Positions 25,095 through 34,105 of a DNA stretch of 64,000 bases are shown here, one piece after another. The stretch comes from Aureimonas flava (lineage in GTDB: Bacteria > Pseudomonadota > Alphaproteobacteria > Rhizobiales > Rhizobiaceae), in assembly GCF_003583935.1 (NCBI RefSeq), contig NZ_QYRN01000010.1:61569-125568 (forward strand), given 5' to 3'. Made by a program: the position numbers and the translations under genes. How positions within the stretch are numbered: position 1 is the first letter of the stretch; the number at the start of each line of letters is the position of its first letter. The notes beneath the pieces were generated by a model. It worked only from the letters and a program-made list of their open reading frames with translations. It was not told where the DNA came from and ran no database searches.

Positions 25095-26359
25095 TCGAGA
25101 TCGACGAGCGATCGATCCCGCAAAGCCGGATGGAGGAGGTCGTGGCGCAGGCCGCACAGGCCCTCGCGCCGGACGCGGCCCGAGGCGGACGCGTCGCCGT
25201 GCGCAGCCGCGACGCTGAGACGGTCCTGGCCTTCGTGCTGGCCGCGCGGCGTCACGGCGTCACGCTCCTGCCCGTCCATCCCGGCCTGCCGGACGAGGGA
25301 GCCCGGCGACTGGCCGAACGGGCCGGATGCGCCCGCCTGTTTCTGGACGGCTTCGAGCCGCTCCCCCTGCCGGACGCCCCGCCCGCACCGATGGAGGAAC
25401 CGGCGCTCCTGCAGATGAGCTCCGGCACCACGGGCGAGCCGAAATGCATCGCCCGGAGCTGGCGCTCGATCGACCGGGAGATCGAGGCCTATGTCGCGGC
25501 GTTCCCCGAGGCGGACGGGATGACGCCGGTGGTGGCCTGCCCCGTCACCCATTCCTACGGGCTGATCTGCGGCGTGCTCGTGGGCCTGCGGCGCGGGCGG
25601 GTGCCGGTGATCCTCGACACCACCAACCCGCGCCACCTGATCCGGCGGCTGCGCGGGATCGAGCGGCCGGTCCTCTACACCTCGCCCGCCCTTCTCCACA
25701 CCGTGTGCCGGCTGCTGCCGCCGGGCGAGCGCATCCACGCCGCGATGACCTCCGGCACGATCCTGCCGGCGCCCTGGTTCGCGGCGATCCGCGACCGGGT
25801 CACGCATCTCTTCCAGCAGTACGGCTGCTCCGAGGCCGGCTGCATCGCGATCAACCCCGACCTGCGCGAGGCGGCCCATATCGGCCGCCCGCTGCCCCAT
25901 CACGCGGTGAGCGCGGGGACCTCGGCGGGCGAGCCGGCCGAGATCGTCGTGGCGGGCGCGGAGGGCGCGGTGCGCACCGCCGATCTCGGCTGGCTGCGCG
26001 AGGATGGAATGCTGGTCTTCGTGTCGCGCATCGACGACACGATCAACGTCTCGGGCCTGAACGTCTATCCGGGCGAGGTGGAGGACGTGATGATGGCGAT
26101 GCCGGGCATCACCGACGCGGTGGCCTTCGCCCGGCCCGACGCGTTCTCGGGCGAGCGCGTCGCACTCCTATTCACCGCCGGGGAGGCGGTCGCCCCACGG
26201 GACCTGCAGGACTGGGCGCGGCGCTGGCTCGCCGGCTACCAGGTGCCCGGCGACGCCGTCCAGGTCGACGCTCTGCCCCGCCAGGCCAACGGCAAGATTT
26301 CGCGGCGCGCGGTGGCGCAGGCCTATCGCGAGGGCCGTTTCGAGAGGATGTCCGCATGA
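25091..26359 (+). CDS. asbC: Aryl-AMP ligase, AsbC-like (activates 3,4-dihydroxybenzoate)
   Basis: A 422-aa member of the adenylate-forming superfamily. The phosphate loop is MSSGTTGEPKCIARS, followed by QYGCSEAG (A5), the TADLGWLREDG motif (A7), SRIDDTINVSGLNVYPGEVE (A8) and PRQANGKISRRA with the catalytic lysine near the end. Bacillus AsbC, of similar size, loads 3,4-dihydroxybenzoate on AsbD. Here the carrier is in the next gene, overlapping by ATGA. Whether the acid is 3,4-dihydroxybenzoate or 4-hydroxybenzoate cannot be read from sequence, but an AsbF homologue downstream supports the former. Confidence 0.9.
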   Translation: MIEIDERSIPQSRMEEVVAQAAQALAPDAARGGRVAVRSRDAETVLAFVLAARRHGVTLLPVHPGLPDEGARRLAERAGCARLFLDGFEPLPLPDAPPAPMEEPALLQMSSGTTGEPKCIARSWRSIDREIEAYVAAFPEADGMTPVVACPVTHSYGLICGVLVGLRRGRVPVILDTTNPRHLIRRLRGIERPVLYTSPALLHTVCRLLPPGERIHAAMTSGTILPAPWFAAIRDRVTHLFQQYGCSEAGCIAINPDLREAAHIGRPLPHHAVSAGTSAGEPAEIVVAGAEGAVRTADLGWLREDGMLVFVSRIDDTINVSGLNVYPGEVEDVMMAMPGITDAVAFARPDAFSGERVALLFTAGEAVAPRDLQDWARRWLAGYQVPGDAVQVDALPRQANGKISRRAVAQAYREGRFERMSA

Positions 26360-27666
26360 GCCGCGAGAGCGTCGTCGCGGCGATCGGCACGATCCTGCGC
26401 GAGGAGATGAACCACCCCCATCTCGACCGTTTCGGGCCGGACGCGCGGCTGAACGAGGATCTCTATCTCGACTCCGTCCAGCTCCTCCAGCTCATCCTCG
26501 CCCTGGAGCTGCGTCTCGAGCTGCAGGTCGGCGAGGAGGCGATCGCGCGCCAGGACGTGTCGACGGTCGCCGACCTCGCCGCGCTGCTGGTGCCTTCCGA
26601 GGCCGGTCCGCAGGCGCCGCCCCCTGCGGCCGTGGCGGAGGGCGAGGGGGTGCACGGGGAGATGCCCTACGACCTCAAGATCCATTGCTTCGTGAGCTGC
26701 GTCTGCGACGGGCTCAAGGCGCGCGGCATCGACCACCGGCCGTTCTATGCCCTGATCTGGGACGCCGAGTTCGCCATCACCGACGAGATGCGGCTCGCCT
26801 ACCATTCCGACGCCATGGACCACGAGACGTTCCGCCACTGGTTCCAGCGGCTCTACGGCGTGCCGCTGGTGGCCTGGTACGACCCGTCCCGCTCCAAGGA
26901 CGAGAACATCGGGACGCTGATCTCGCTCCTGCAGGGCCGGCGCGACGGGGAGCGCGTCATGGTGATGCTGGACATGTTCCACCTGCCCGAGCGTGAGAAC
27001 AAGTTCAACCAGAACCCGTTTCCGCACTACCTGATGCTGGAGCTCACCGAGGACCCGTCCTGGTGGCAGGTGCGCGACCCCGACTTCCGCTGGGAGGGAC
27101 GGATCGAGCGCGACAAGCTCCTGAACGCCATCCGGCAGCCGAGCGTCGCGGGCGGCTACCGGTTCGACACGGCGCTCGCCCATCCGCCGGCGGACGCCGA
27201 TCTCGACGCCTTCTTCGCCGCCACCCTCCTGCCGGACAGCAACCCTCTGATCGACGCCGTGCGCGCGATCGTCGGCGCGCATGCCGAGGGGCGCGACGGC
27301 CTTCACCTGTCCGGGCTCGGCGACGCGCTGCGCGAGCTGCCGGTGATCACCATCCGCAAATGGGCCTACGAGCACGGCTTCGCCTTCTTCTGGCGGGCTC
27401 TCAAGTGGCCGCATGCGGAGTTCGACGCGATCTGCGACCGGATCGAGGCGCTGGTGAACGGGCTCACCGCTCTGCACTACCAGGTTCTCAAGGTGGCGCG
27501 GTCCGGCGATCGCACGCTCGTGCCCGCGCTGGTCGACCGGCTGGACGGGCTCGACGCGGCCGAGCGCGCGATCAAGCGCCGGCTGATGGAGGCCTACACC
27601 GCATGGCGGGCGGAGCGGATCGGGCCCGCCGACCTTCGCATGGGGGAGGCGCGGGTCCCGGCATGA
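26356..27666 (+). CDS. asbDE: Fused aryl carrier protein and aryl transferase (AsbD-AsbE)
   Basis: A 436-aa protein joining two functions that are separate genes in Bacillus. Residues 1-85 are an acyl/aryl carrier domain with the phosphopantetheine serine in LYLDSVQLLQL (near residue 39). An Ala/Pro-rich linker (SEAGPQAPPPAAVAEGEG) follows. From about residue 102, YDLKIHCFVSCVCDGLKARGIDHRPFYALIWDAEF begins the AsbE-like domain, which moves the aryl group from the carrier to the primary amine of the polyamine. The frame is unbroken through the junction. ATGA and GCATGA overlaps link it to asbC and asbF. Fusion should tether the loaded arm to its own transferase. Confidence 0.9.
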   Translation: MSRESVVAAIGTILREEMNHPHLDRFGPDARLNEDLYLDSVQLLQLILALELRLELQVGEEAIARQDVSTVADLAALLVPSEAGPQAPPPAAVAEGEGVHGEMPYDLKIHCFVSCVCDGLKARGIDHRPFYALIWDAEFAITDEMRLAYHSDAMDHETFRHWFQRLYGVPLVAWYDPSRSKDENIGTLISLLQGRRDGERVMVMLDMFHLPERENKFNQNPFPHYLMLELTEDPSWWQVRDPDFRWEGRIERDKLLNAIRQPSVAGGYRFDTALAHPPADADLDAFFAATLLPDSNPLIDAVRAIVGAHAEGRDGLHLSGLGDALRELPVITIRKWAYEHGFAFFWRALKWPHAEFDAICDRIEALVNGLTALHYQVLKVARSGDRTLVPALVDRLDGLDAAERAIKRRLMEAYTAWRAERIGPADLRMGEARVPA

Positions 27667-28520
27667 GGCTGTCGCTCTGCACCATCACCTTCCGCCATCA
27701 TCTCCTGTCGATCCGCGACATCGCCGATTTCGCGCGCCGCGCCGGCTTCGACGGCATCGAGCTCTGGGGCGTCCATGCGCGCAACCAGGGGCCGGGCGAG
27801 CATCGCGCGTGGCTCGCCGCGCAGGGGCTCGCCGTGCCGATGATCAGCGACTACCTGCCGCTCGACGCGGACGCCGAGGCGTTCGCGCGCCGCGTCGAGG
27901 AGATGGGCGAGATGGCGCGGGCCTGGGGAGCGCCCCGCATTCGCACCTTCGCCGGACGCAAGGGGAGCGCCGACACGGGCGAGCGGGAGCGCGCCTTCCT
28001 GACGGGGCGCCTGCGCGAGGCGGCCGCGCGGCTCGGCGATCGCGGCTTGCGGCTGCTGGTCGAAACCCATCCCGGCACGCTCGCCGACACCACCGCCTCT
28101 CTGGTCCGGCTGCTGGACGAGGCGCCCGAGCCCGCGCTTCGCGTCAACTTCGACCTGCTGCACGTCTGGGAGGGCGGCGACGATCCGCTCCTGGCGCGCC
28201 GGCGGCTGGCCGGGCGCATCGACTACCATCACCTCAAGAACGTGCGCGCCCGCCGGGACCTTGCTGTGTTCCGGCCCGCCAACGTCTATGCCGCCGCCGG
28301 ACGGCGCGAGGGCATGGTGCCGCTGTTCGAGGGCGTGCTCGACTACGATCGCCTGCTGCGCGCGCTCCCCGCAGGGGCCGAGGGCTCGTTGGAATGGTTC
28401 GGCGACCGCTGCCACGAGGTCCTCGCCGCCGATCTCGCGGCCGTGCGGAGGTGCCGGGCGGGGCGGCTGGAAGAAGCGCCGGACGAGGCGCCGCGCCTCG
28501 GCCGTCGCCGCGCCGGCTGA
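27663..28520 (+). CDS. asbF: 3-dehydroshikimate dehydratase, AsbF-like
   Basis: A 285-aa TIM-barrel isomerase-type enzyme (AP endonuclease 2 superfamily) that turns 3-dehydroshikimate into 3,4-dihydroxybenzoate. The barrel shows GFDGIELWGVHARN, the metal glutamate in LLVETHPGTLADT, the aspartate and histidine of NFDLLHVWE, YHHLKN, and the last metal acid in SLEWFGD. Length agrees with Bacillus AsbF (about 280 aa). It overlaps asbDE by four bases and ends the operon, 19 bases from the convergent LacI gene. It supplies the catechol precursor directly from the shikimate pathway. Confidence 0.9.
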   Translation: MRLSLCTITFRHHLLSIRDIADFARRAGFDGIELWGVHARNQGPGEHRAWLAAQGLAVPMISDYLPLDADAEAFARRVEEMGEMARAWGAPRIRTFAGRKGSADTGERERAFLTGRLREAAARLGDRGLRLLVETHPGTLADTTASLVRLLDEAPEPALRVNFDLLHVWEGGDDPLLARRRLAGRIDYHHLKNVRARRDLAVFRPANVYAAAGRREGMVPLFEGVLDYDRLLRALPAGAEGSLEWFGDRCHEVLAADLAAVRRCRAGRLEEAPDEAPRLGRRRAG

Positions 28521-28539
28521 TCGCGGACCGGCTTCCCGC

Positions 28540-29574
28540 TCAGGCGCCTCTCGCGACCGAGGACCGCCACACGAGCGGCGCCTCGAAGACCCGGGTTCCC
28601 GGTTCCTCGACCTCGCCGTCCGCGACGAGCCGAACCGTCCAGTCGGCGATGTCGCGCACCGGCTGCGCGAAGGTCGTCAGGTCGTAGGACGCCCATCCGG
28701 CCTGTTCGATATCGTCGAACCCGATCACCCCGATCTCCGCCGGCACCCGCCGGCGGAAGCGGTGGCGCGCGGCGTCCAGGACGCCGCAGGCCAAGAGGTC
28801 GGTCACGGCGAAGACGGCGTCGGGCGGATCGTCCGAGGCCAGAAGCGCCGTTCCGCCTTCGAGACCGCTCTCGTAGGCCGTGGCGCCGCCCTCCCAGACC
28901 ACGACCCGCGCGCCCGCCTGCCCGGCGGCGGCGAGGAAGCTGTCCCGGCGCGCCGTCAGGCTCGGCGTTCCCGCGGCCGACGATACGAGGGCGAGGCGTC
29001 GATAGCCGGCGCGCAGCAGGAGGGTCGCGGCCGTCCGGGCGGCGCGGGCGTGGTCGACCGAGAGGTTGGCGGTGCCCGGCAGGTGGTCGTCGCGGTTGAG
29101 CAGCACCAGGCGTTGGCCGCTGTCGAGGCAGCTCTGGGCGATCGAGCGATAGGGGGTGCCCGACAGGACCACGGTCGCGTCGGCGCGGTAGTTGAGCGTC
29201 TGGCGCAGCGCCCCTTCCACGTTGCCGGACGCGCGTCCCGCGTTCAGCACCATGACCACCTTGCCCGCCTCCTGCAGCGACCGCGACAGGCAGTCCAGGA
29301 GCCGCGACAGGTAGGGCGTGTGGATGTCGGCCACGATCAGGCAGACGATCCCGGTGCGCTGGCGCATGAGCCCGCGCGCCAGGTGGTTCACGTGGTAGCC
29401 GAGCTCGGCCGCGGCCGCCTCGACCTTGGCCCGCGTGTCCGGCGAGATGCTGGCGCCCGGCGTGAAGGCCCGCGACACGGCGGACCGCGAGACCCCCGCC
29501 AGCCGCGCCACCTCCTGCGCGCTGGCGAAGGCAGGCCCCGCCGTCGGGCCGCGCGTCGTTCTGGTGAGGGTCAC
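28540..29574 (-). CDS. LacI-family regulator
   Basis: A 344-aa repressor. The helix-turn-helix is ASAQEVARLAGVSRSAVSRAF, followed by the hinge GASISPDTRAKVEAAAAELGY and a periplasmic-binding-like effector domain (IVCLIVADIHTPYLSRLL to GVIGFDDIEQAGWASYDLTT). The GTG at 29572-29574 follows AAGGA by five bases; an upstream ATG at 29598 has no ribosome site and lies within a possible operator. It is divergent from the AfuABC-like operon, so it likely represses that operon until a sugar or sugar phosphate binds. Confidence 0.9.
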   Translation of the reverse strand: MTLTRTTRGPTAGPAFASAQEVARLAGVSRSAVSRAFTPGASISPDTRAKVEAAAAELGYHVNHLARGLMRQRTGIVCLIVADIHTPYLSRLLDCLSRSLQEAGKVVMVLNAGRASGNVEGALRQTLNYRADATVVLSGTPYRSIAQSCLDSGQRLVLLNRDDHLPGTANLSVDHARAARTAATLLLRAGYRRLALVSSAAGTPSLTARRDSFLAAAGQAGARVVVWEGGATAYESGLEGGTALLASDDPPDAVFAVTDLLACGVLDAARHRFRRRVPAEIGVIGFDDIEQAGWASYDLTTFAQPVRDIADWTVRLVADGEVEEPGTRVFEAPLVWRSSVARGA

Positions 29575-29582
29575 GATCGTCC

Positions 29583-29677
29583 TTGCATGGGCGTGCATCG
29601 GTTGCCGGGTGCAAAATGACACTGTGCGGGAGAGTTGACAATTGCGTACCGGAGGTTGAGCTTGCACACGAGTGCAA
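29583..29677. promoter_or_regulatory. LacI operator pair and promoter element
   Basis: TTGCAC and GTGCAA with four bases between them make a perfect inverted repeat at 29662-29677. A weaker copy of the same layout, TTGCAT-N4-GTGCAT, lies at 29583-29598 next to the regulator start. A TTGACA hexamer at 29635-29640 could be the -35 of the rightward promoter, placing the perfect repeat near its -10 and start. Two sites about 79 bases apart would suit looping repression of both the regulator and the importer operon. Binding is inferred. Confidence 0.6.
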
Positions 29678-29705
29678 AACAACAACGATGCTGGGAGGCT
29701 CGACC

Positions 29706-30731
29706 ATGCGCACCAAACTTCTTGTCACCACCGTTCTGTTCGGCGCCCTGGTCGCGGCACTGCCCGCCCGGGCCGCCGGCAAGCTGAACCTCGTCTGCGC
29801 CGCCGACGTGAAGTGGTGCGAACTGATGGAGCGCCTGTTCGAGCGGGACCACGACATCGACGTCAACATGGTGCGCATGAGCTCGGGCGAGGCCTATGCG
29901 CGGCTGCGCGCCGAGGCCCGCAATCCCAAGACCGACATCTGGTGGGCCGGCACGGGCGATCCGCATCTCCAGGCGGCCGAGGACAAGCTGACGCTGGAAT
30001 ACAAGTCGCCCATGCTGGACCAGCTCCAGCCCTGGGCCCAGAAGCAGGCGGAAGTGTCCGGCTACCGCACGGTGGGCGTCTATTCCGGCGCGCTCGGCTG
30101 GGGCTACAACACCCAGATCATGGAGAAGAAGGGGCTCGCGGCGCCCGCCTGCTGGAAGGATCTCACGGACGCCAAGTACAAGGGCGAGATCCAGATCGCC
30201 AATCCCAACTCCTCGGGCACCGCCTACACCGCACTCGCCACGCTGGTGCAGCTCATGGGCGAGGACGAGGCCTTCGACTACCTCAAGTCGCTGAACGCCA
30301 ACGTCACCCAGTACACCAAGTCCGGCTCCGCGCCGGTGAAGGCGGCGGCGCGCGGCGAAACCGGCATCGGCATCGTGTTCATGCACGACGCGGTGGCGAT
30401 GACCGTGCAGGGCTTCCCTGTCGCGACGGTGGCCCCCTGCGAGGGAACCGGCTTCGAGGTCGGCTCCATGTCGATCGTCAAGGGCGCCCGCAATCTCGAG
30501 AACGCCAAGATCTTCTACGACTGGGCGCTGACCGCCGAGGTGCAGTCCAAGGCCGTGGAGGCCGATTCCTTCCAGTTGCCCTCCAACAAGGACGCCGACG
30601 TGCCGCCCGAGGCGCCCAAGCTCGGCGACATCAAGCTGATCGACTACGACTTCGCCAAGTTCGGCAATGCCGAGACCCGCAAGGCGCTTCTGGAGCGCTG
30701 GGACCGCGAGATCGGCGCCGCCGCCAACTGA
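29706..30731 (+). CDS. ABC transporter periplasmic binding protein, AfuA-like
   Basis: A 341-aa secreted protein with a signal peptide (LLVTTVLFGALVAALPARA, cleavage before AGKLN). The mature fold is the iron/organophosphate-type class II binding protein: LNLVCAADVKWCELMERLFE, DIWWAGTGDPHLQAAE, GYNTQIMEKKG, TAYTALATLVQLMGEDEAFDYLKSLNANVTQY and SGSAPVKAAARGETGIGI. These repeat the pattern of AfuA, which in Actinobacillus binds hexose phosphates. The twin-tyrosine motif of ferric-binding FbpA is not evident. GGGAGG stands about nine bases before the ATG at 29706. Neighbouring phosphatase genes support a phosphosugar ligand. Confidence 0.87.
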   Translation: MRTKLLVTTVLFGALVAALPARAAGKLNLVCAADVKWCELMERLFERDHDIDVNMVRMSSGEAYARLRAEARNPKTDIWWAGTGDPHLQAAEDKLTLEYKSPMLDQLQPWAQKQAEVSGYRTVGVYSGALGWGYNTQIMEKKGLAAPACWKDLTDAKYKGEIQIANPNSSGTAYTALATLVQLMGEDEAFDYLKSLNANVTQYTKSGSAPVKAAARGETGIGIVFMHDAVAMTVQGFPVATVAPCEGTGFEVGSMSIVKGARNLENAKIFYDWALTAEVQSKAVEADSFQLPSNKDADVPPEAPKLGDIKLIDYDFAKFGNAETRKALLERWDREIGAAAN

Positions 30732-30792
30732 TCCGGCCCCGGCGGGCATCGTCCGGTTGCCCGCCGATCCCAACGCTTGGAAGGACCCGCCG

Positions 30793-33033
30793 ATGGATTC
30801 GCGCGTTCGCTGGCTCGACGGCGCCTTGGCTCTCGCCGTCGTCGCCTTCGCGCTCCTGCCCTGGTACGGGCTGGAGGGCGGCGTCTGGGGCCTCGGCTGG
30901 GTGCGGGCCTGGCCGCTCTCGCCCGACGCGGCGCCCGGCCTCCTGCAGATCGGCCTGCGCTCCGCCCTCTGGCTGGTGCCGCTCGGCGCGGCCGTGGCCG
31001 CGGCGGCCGCCTTGCGCTTCACGCCGCCGGGCGAGCGGCGCGGGCGGCGGCTGGCGGCCATCGGCGGCATCGGGCTGGCGTTCCTGATCGCCGAGGGCCT
31101 GGCGATCGGCTACGGCGGCTGGAACTGGAGCGGCTGGGAAACGCTGTTCGGTCCTTTGGACGACGGCCAGCCGCCCTTCGGCGTCGGCGCCTTGGCGCTG
31201 GCGCTGGCGTTCCTCCTGTTCCTCTCGTTCGGACTGGCGGAGCGCGGGCGGCTGCGCGGCGACGCCTTCGTGCTGTCGGCCATCGCGCTCGTCGTGGCGC
31301 TGGTCGCAGCCTTCGTCCTCTACCCTCTGGCCAGCCTCTTCGCCGGTGCGTTCCAGGCCTTCGACGGCTCGTTCGACGCGACGAGCTTCCTCGCCAACAT
31401 CCAGGATCCCTCGATCTGGTCGCTCGCCTGCCTCGCCGGCGGGGGGCATTGCGGGCTGGCCTGGCGCACCGCGACGCTGGCGATCTGCACCGGTCTCGGC
31501 ACCACGATCCTCGGCCTCGCCTTCGCGCTGGTCGCCACCCGCACCGCCTTTCCCTTCAAGCGGCTGCTGCGTCTTCTGACCATCCTGCCGATCATCACCC
31601 CACCCTTCGTGATCGGCCTCGCGCTGATCCTCCTGTTCGGGCGCTCGGGCGTCGTCACGCAAGGGATCCTGGCGCTCACGGGTCTCGACGGCGGGCGCTG
31701 GCTCTACGGCCTGCCCGGCATCTGGATCGCCCAGATGCTGAGCTTCACCCCGATCGCCTTCATGGTGCTGATCGGCGTGATGGAGGGCATCAGCCCGGCG
31801 ATGGAGGAGGCGGCGCAGACGATGCGCGCCAACCGCTGGCGCACCTTCTGGACCGTGACCTTTCCCCTGATGCGCCCCGGTCTCGCCAACGCCTTCCTGG
31901 TCGGCTTCATCGAGAGCATGGCCGATTTCGGCAACCCGCTGGTGCTGGGCGGCAGCCACGGGGTCCTGTCCACCGAGATCTTCTTCGCGGTGGTGGGGGC
32001 GCAGAACGATCCCGCCCGCGCCGCGGTGCTTGCCCTCGTCCTCCTCGCCTTCACCCTGTCGGCCTTCTTCCTGCAGCGCGTGTGGCTGCGCGGGCGCAGC
32101 TACACGACCGTCACCGGCAAGGGCGACGCGGGCCGCCATGCGGCGCTCGACCCGAAGCTGCGCGCCGCGGTGGTGGGCGTGGTCTCGATCTGGGTGGCCT
32201 TCACGCTGGTCGTCTACGCGATGATCGTCGCCGGCAGCTTCGTGCGCACGCTCGGCCTCGACAACACGGTGACGCTGGAGCACTACGCCAAGGCCTTCTC
32301 GGTATCGGCGGGCGATGCGGGCCTGCGCTGGACGGGCGTCGCGTGGGACTCGTTCTGGACCACGATGGAGATCGCCCTCCTCGCCGCGCCCCTCACGGCC
32401 CTGGTCGGCCTCCTGTCGGCCTACCTCCTGGTGCGCCAGCGCTTCGCCGGGCGCGAGATGCTGGAATTCGTGCTGATGCTGTCCTTCGCCATCCCCGGCA
32501 CGGTGATCGGCGTCTCCTACGTGCTCGCCTTCAACCTGCCGCCGATCGAGATGACCGGGACGGCGCTGATCCTCGTGGTCTGCTTCGTGTTCCGCAACAT
32601 GCCGGTCGGCGTGCGCGGCGGCATCGCGGCCATGAGCCAGCTCGACCGGAGCCTCGACGAGGCCTCGCTGACGCTGGGCGCCAACTCCTTCACGACGCTC
32701 CGACGCGTGGTGCTGCCGCTGCTGAAGCCGGCGATCGTGGCGGCGCTGGTCTATTCCTTCGTGCGCTCGATCACCTCGATCAGCGCCGTGATCTTCCTGG
32801 TCAGCGCCCAGTACAATATGGCGACCTCCTACATCGTCGGCCTGACCGAGAACGGCGAATACGGCGTGGCCATCGCCTATTCCACCATGCTGATCGTGGT
32901 CATGGTCTGCGTGATCGCGATCTTCCAGCTCCTGGTCGGGCAACGGACCCTGCGCCGGGAGACCCGCAACGCCGCGCCGGCCGCCGCCGCGCCCGCCGCA
33001 GCCGCCACGCTTTCCCGGGAGACGCCCGCATGA
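30793..33033 (+). CDS. ABC transporter permease, two-domain, AfuB-like
   Basis: A 746-aa inner-membrane protein with two BPD_transp_1 domains in one chain, as in AfuB and FbpB. An extra N-terminal block of about 160 residues holds four or more membrane segments before the first domain. Coupling loops are EAAQTMRANRWRTFWTVTFPLMRPG in the first half and EASLTLGANSFTTLRRVVLPLLKP in the second. A short Ala/Pro tail ends the protein. It overlaps the ATPase gene by ATGA and follows the binding-protein gene by 61 bases. Together they form a complete importer. Confidence 0.9.
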   Translation: MDSRVRWLDGALALAVVAFALLPWYGLEGGVWGLGWVRAWPLSPDAAPGLLQIGLRSALWLVPLGAAVAAAAALRFTPPGERRGRRLAAIGGIGLAFLIAEGLAIGYGGWNWSGWETLFGPLDDGQPPFGVGALALALAFLLFLSFGLAERGRLRGDAFVLSAIALVVALVAAFVLYPLASLFAGAFQAFDGSFDATSFLANIQDPSIWSLACLAGGGHCGLAWRTATLAICTGLGTTILGLAFALVATRTAFPFKRLLRLLTILPIITPPFVIGLALILLFGRSGVVTQGILALTGLDGGRWLYGLPGIWIAQMLSFTPIAFMVLIGVMEGISPAMEEAAQTMRANRWRTFWTVTFPLMRPGLANAFLVGFIESMADFGNPLVLGGSHGVLSTEIFFAVVGAQNDPARAAVLALVLLAFTLSAFFLQRVWLRGRSYTTVTGKGDAGRHAALDPKLRAAVVGVVSIWVAFTLVVYAMIVAGSFVRTLGLDNTVTLEHYAKAFSVSAGDAGLRWTGVAWDSFWTTMEIALLAAPLTALVGLLSAYLLVRQRFAGREMLEFVLMLSFAIPGTVIGVSYVLAFNLPPIEMTGTALILVVCFVFRNMPVGVRGGIAAMSQLDRSLDEASLTLGANSFTTLRRVVLPLLKPAIVAALVYSFVRSITSISAVIFLVSAQYNMATSYIVGLTENGEYGVAIAYSTMLIVVMVCVIAIFQLLVGQRTLRRETRNAAPAAAAPAAAATLSRETPA

Positions 33034-34097
33034 CCAGCCCCGACGCGCTCAAAGGGTCCGTCCGCTTCGACGCCGTCGAGAAGCGGTTCGGGTCCGTCGT
33101 CGCCATCCGCTCGCTGAGCTTCGACATCGAGCCGGGCACGCTGGTGACGCTGCTCGGCCCCTCCGGCTGCGGCAAGACCACGACCTTGCGCATGCTGGCG
33201 GGCCTCGAGCAGCCGAGCGCCGGGCGCATCCTGATCGGCGGCCGGGACGTCACCAACCTGCCGGCCAACGAGCGTGACGTCTCGATGGTGTTCCAGTCCT
33301 ACGCGCTCTTCCCGCACATGAGCGTCGGCGAGAACGTGGCCTACGGTCTGCGCTCGGGCGGCAGCTCCCGGCGCCAGGCGCTCGATCGCGCCAGGGAGGG
33401 CCTCGCCCTCGTCGGCCTGGAGGGCTTCGCCGAGCGCCTGCCGAGCGAACTGTCGGGCGGCCAGCAGCAACGCGTCGCCGTGGCGCGCGCGCTGGTGCTG
33501 GAGCCGCAGGTCCTGCTTCTCGACGAGCCGCTGTCCAACCTCGACGCCCGGTTGCGCCGCCATGTGCGCACCGAGATCCGCGAGCTGCAGCAGCGCCTCG
33601 GCTTCACCGCCGTCTACGTGACCCACGACCAGGAGGAGGCGCTGGCCGTGTCCGACCGGATCGTGGTCATGCGCAGCGGCGAGATCGCGCAGGCCGGCAC
33701 CCCGCGCGAGCTCTACGAAGCGCCCGCCTCGTCCTTCATCGCCGACTTCATCGGCGAGGCCAACGTCGTGCCCTGCGACGTGGCGCGCGCGCAGGACGGC
33801 GGGCTGGAGGCGCGGCTGGGCGGGCTGCGCCACCCGATCCGAGCGGGCGCCGCGCGCGAGGGCGCCGCCCAGCTCGCGATCCGCCCGAACGCGATCACCC
33901 TCGGCGACCCGGCGCCCGACCGCCTGGACGGACGCGTGGCCAGCGCCGCCTATCTCGGCGACCACATCGAATACGAGGTCGAGACGGCGCTCGGCCGCCT
34001 GTTCGTGGTCGACACCGCCATCGAGAACGTCCGCCCCGTCGCCAGCGCCATCGGCATCGGCCTGCACGAGCGCGGCGTTGCCCTGATCCCCGCCTGA
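33030..34097 (+). CDS. ABC transporter ATPase, AfuC/PotA-like
   Basis: A 355-aa ATPase with a C-terminal TOBE domain. Walker A is GPSGCGKTT, the Q-loop VFQSYALFPHMSV, the signature ELSGGQQQRVAVARAL, Walker B VLLLDEPLSNLDA and the H-loop VYVTHDQEEAL. Residues from about 240 form the TOBE domain (DFIGEANVVPC, QLAIRPNAITL). It drives the fused permease encoded just upstream. The next gene, an inositol-monophosphatase-family enzyme, starts eight bases after the stop, so import and dephosphorylation look coupled. Confidence 0.93.
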   Translation: MTSPDALKGSVRFDAVEKRFGSVVAIRSLSFDIEPGTLVTLLGPSGCGKTTTLRMLAGLEQPSAGRILIGGRDVTNLPANERDVSMVFQSYALFPHMSVGENVAYGLRSGGSSRRQALDRAREGLALVGLEGFAERLPSELSGGQQQRVAVARALVLEPQVLLLDEPLSNLDARLRRHVRTEIRELQQRLGFTAVYVTHDQEEALAVSDRIVVMRSGEIAQAGTPRELYEAPASSFIADFIGEANVVPCDVARAQDGGLEARLGGLRHPIRAGAAREGAAQLAIRPNAITLGDPAPDRLDGRVASAAYLGDHIEYEVETALGRLFVVDTAIENVRPVASAIGIGLHERGVALIPA

Positions 34098-34105
34098 GAG
34101 AGACC

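Noticed and set aside
29706..34097. Ferric-iron importer (FbpABC)
   Set aside because: The twin-tyrosine ferric motif is not seen, the regulator is of the LacI type, and phosphatase-family genes follow. An AfuABC-like sugar phosphate importer fits better, though iron is not fully excluded.
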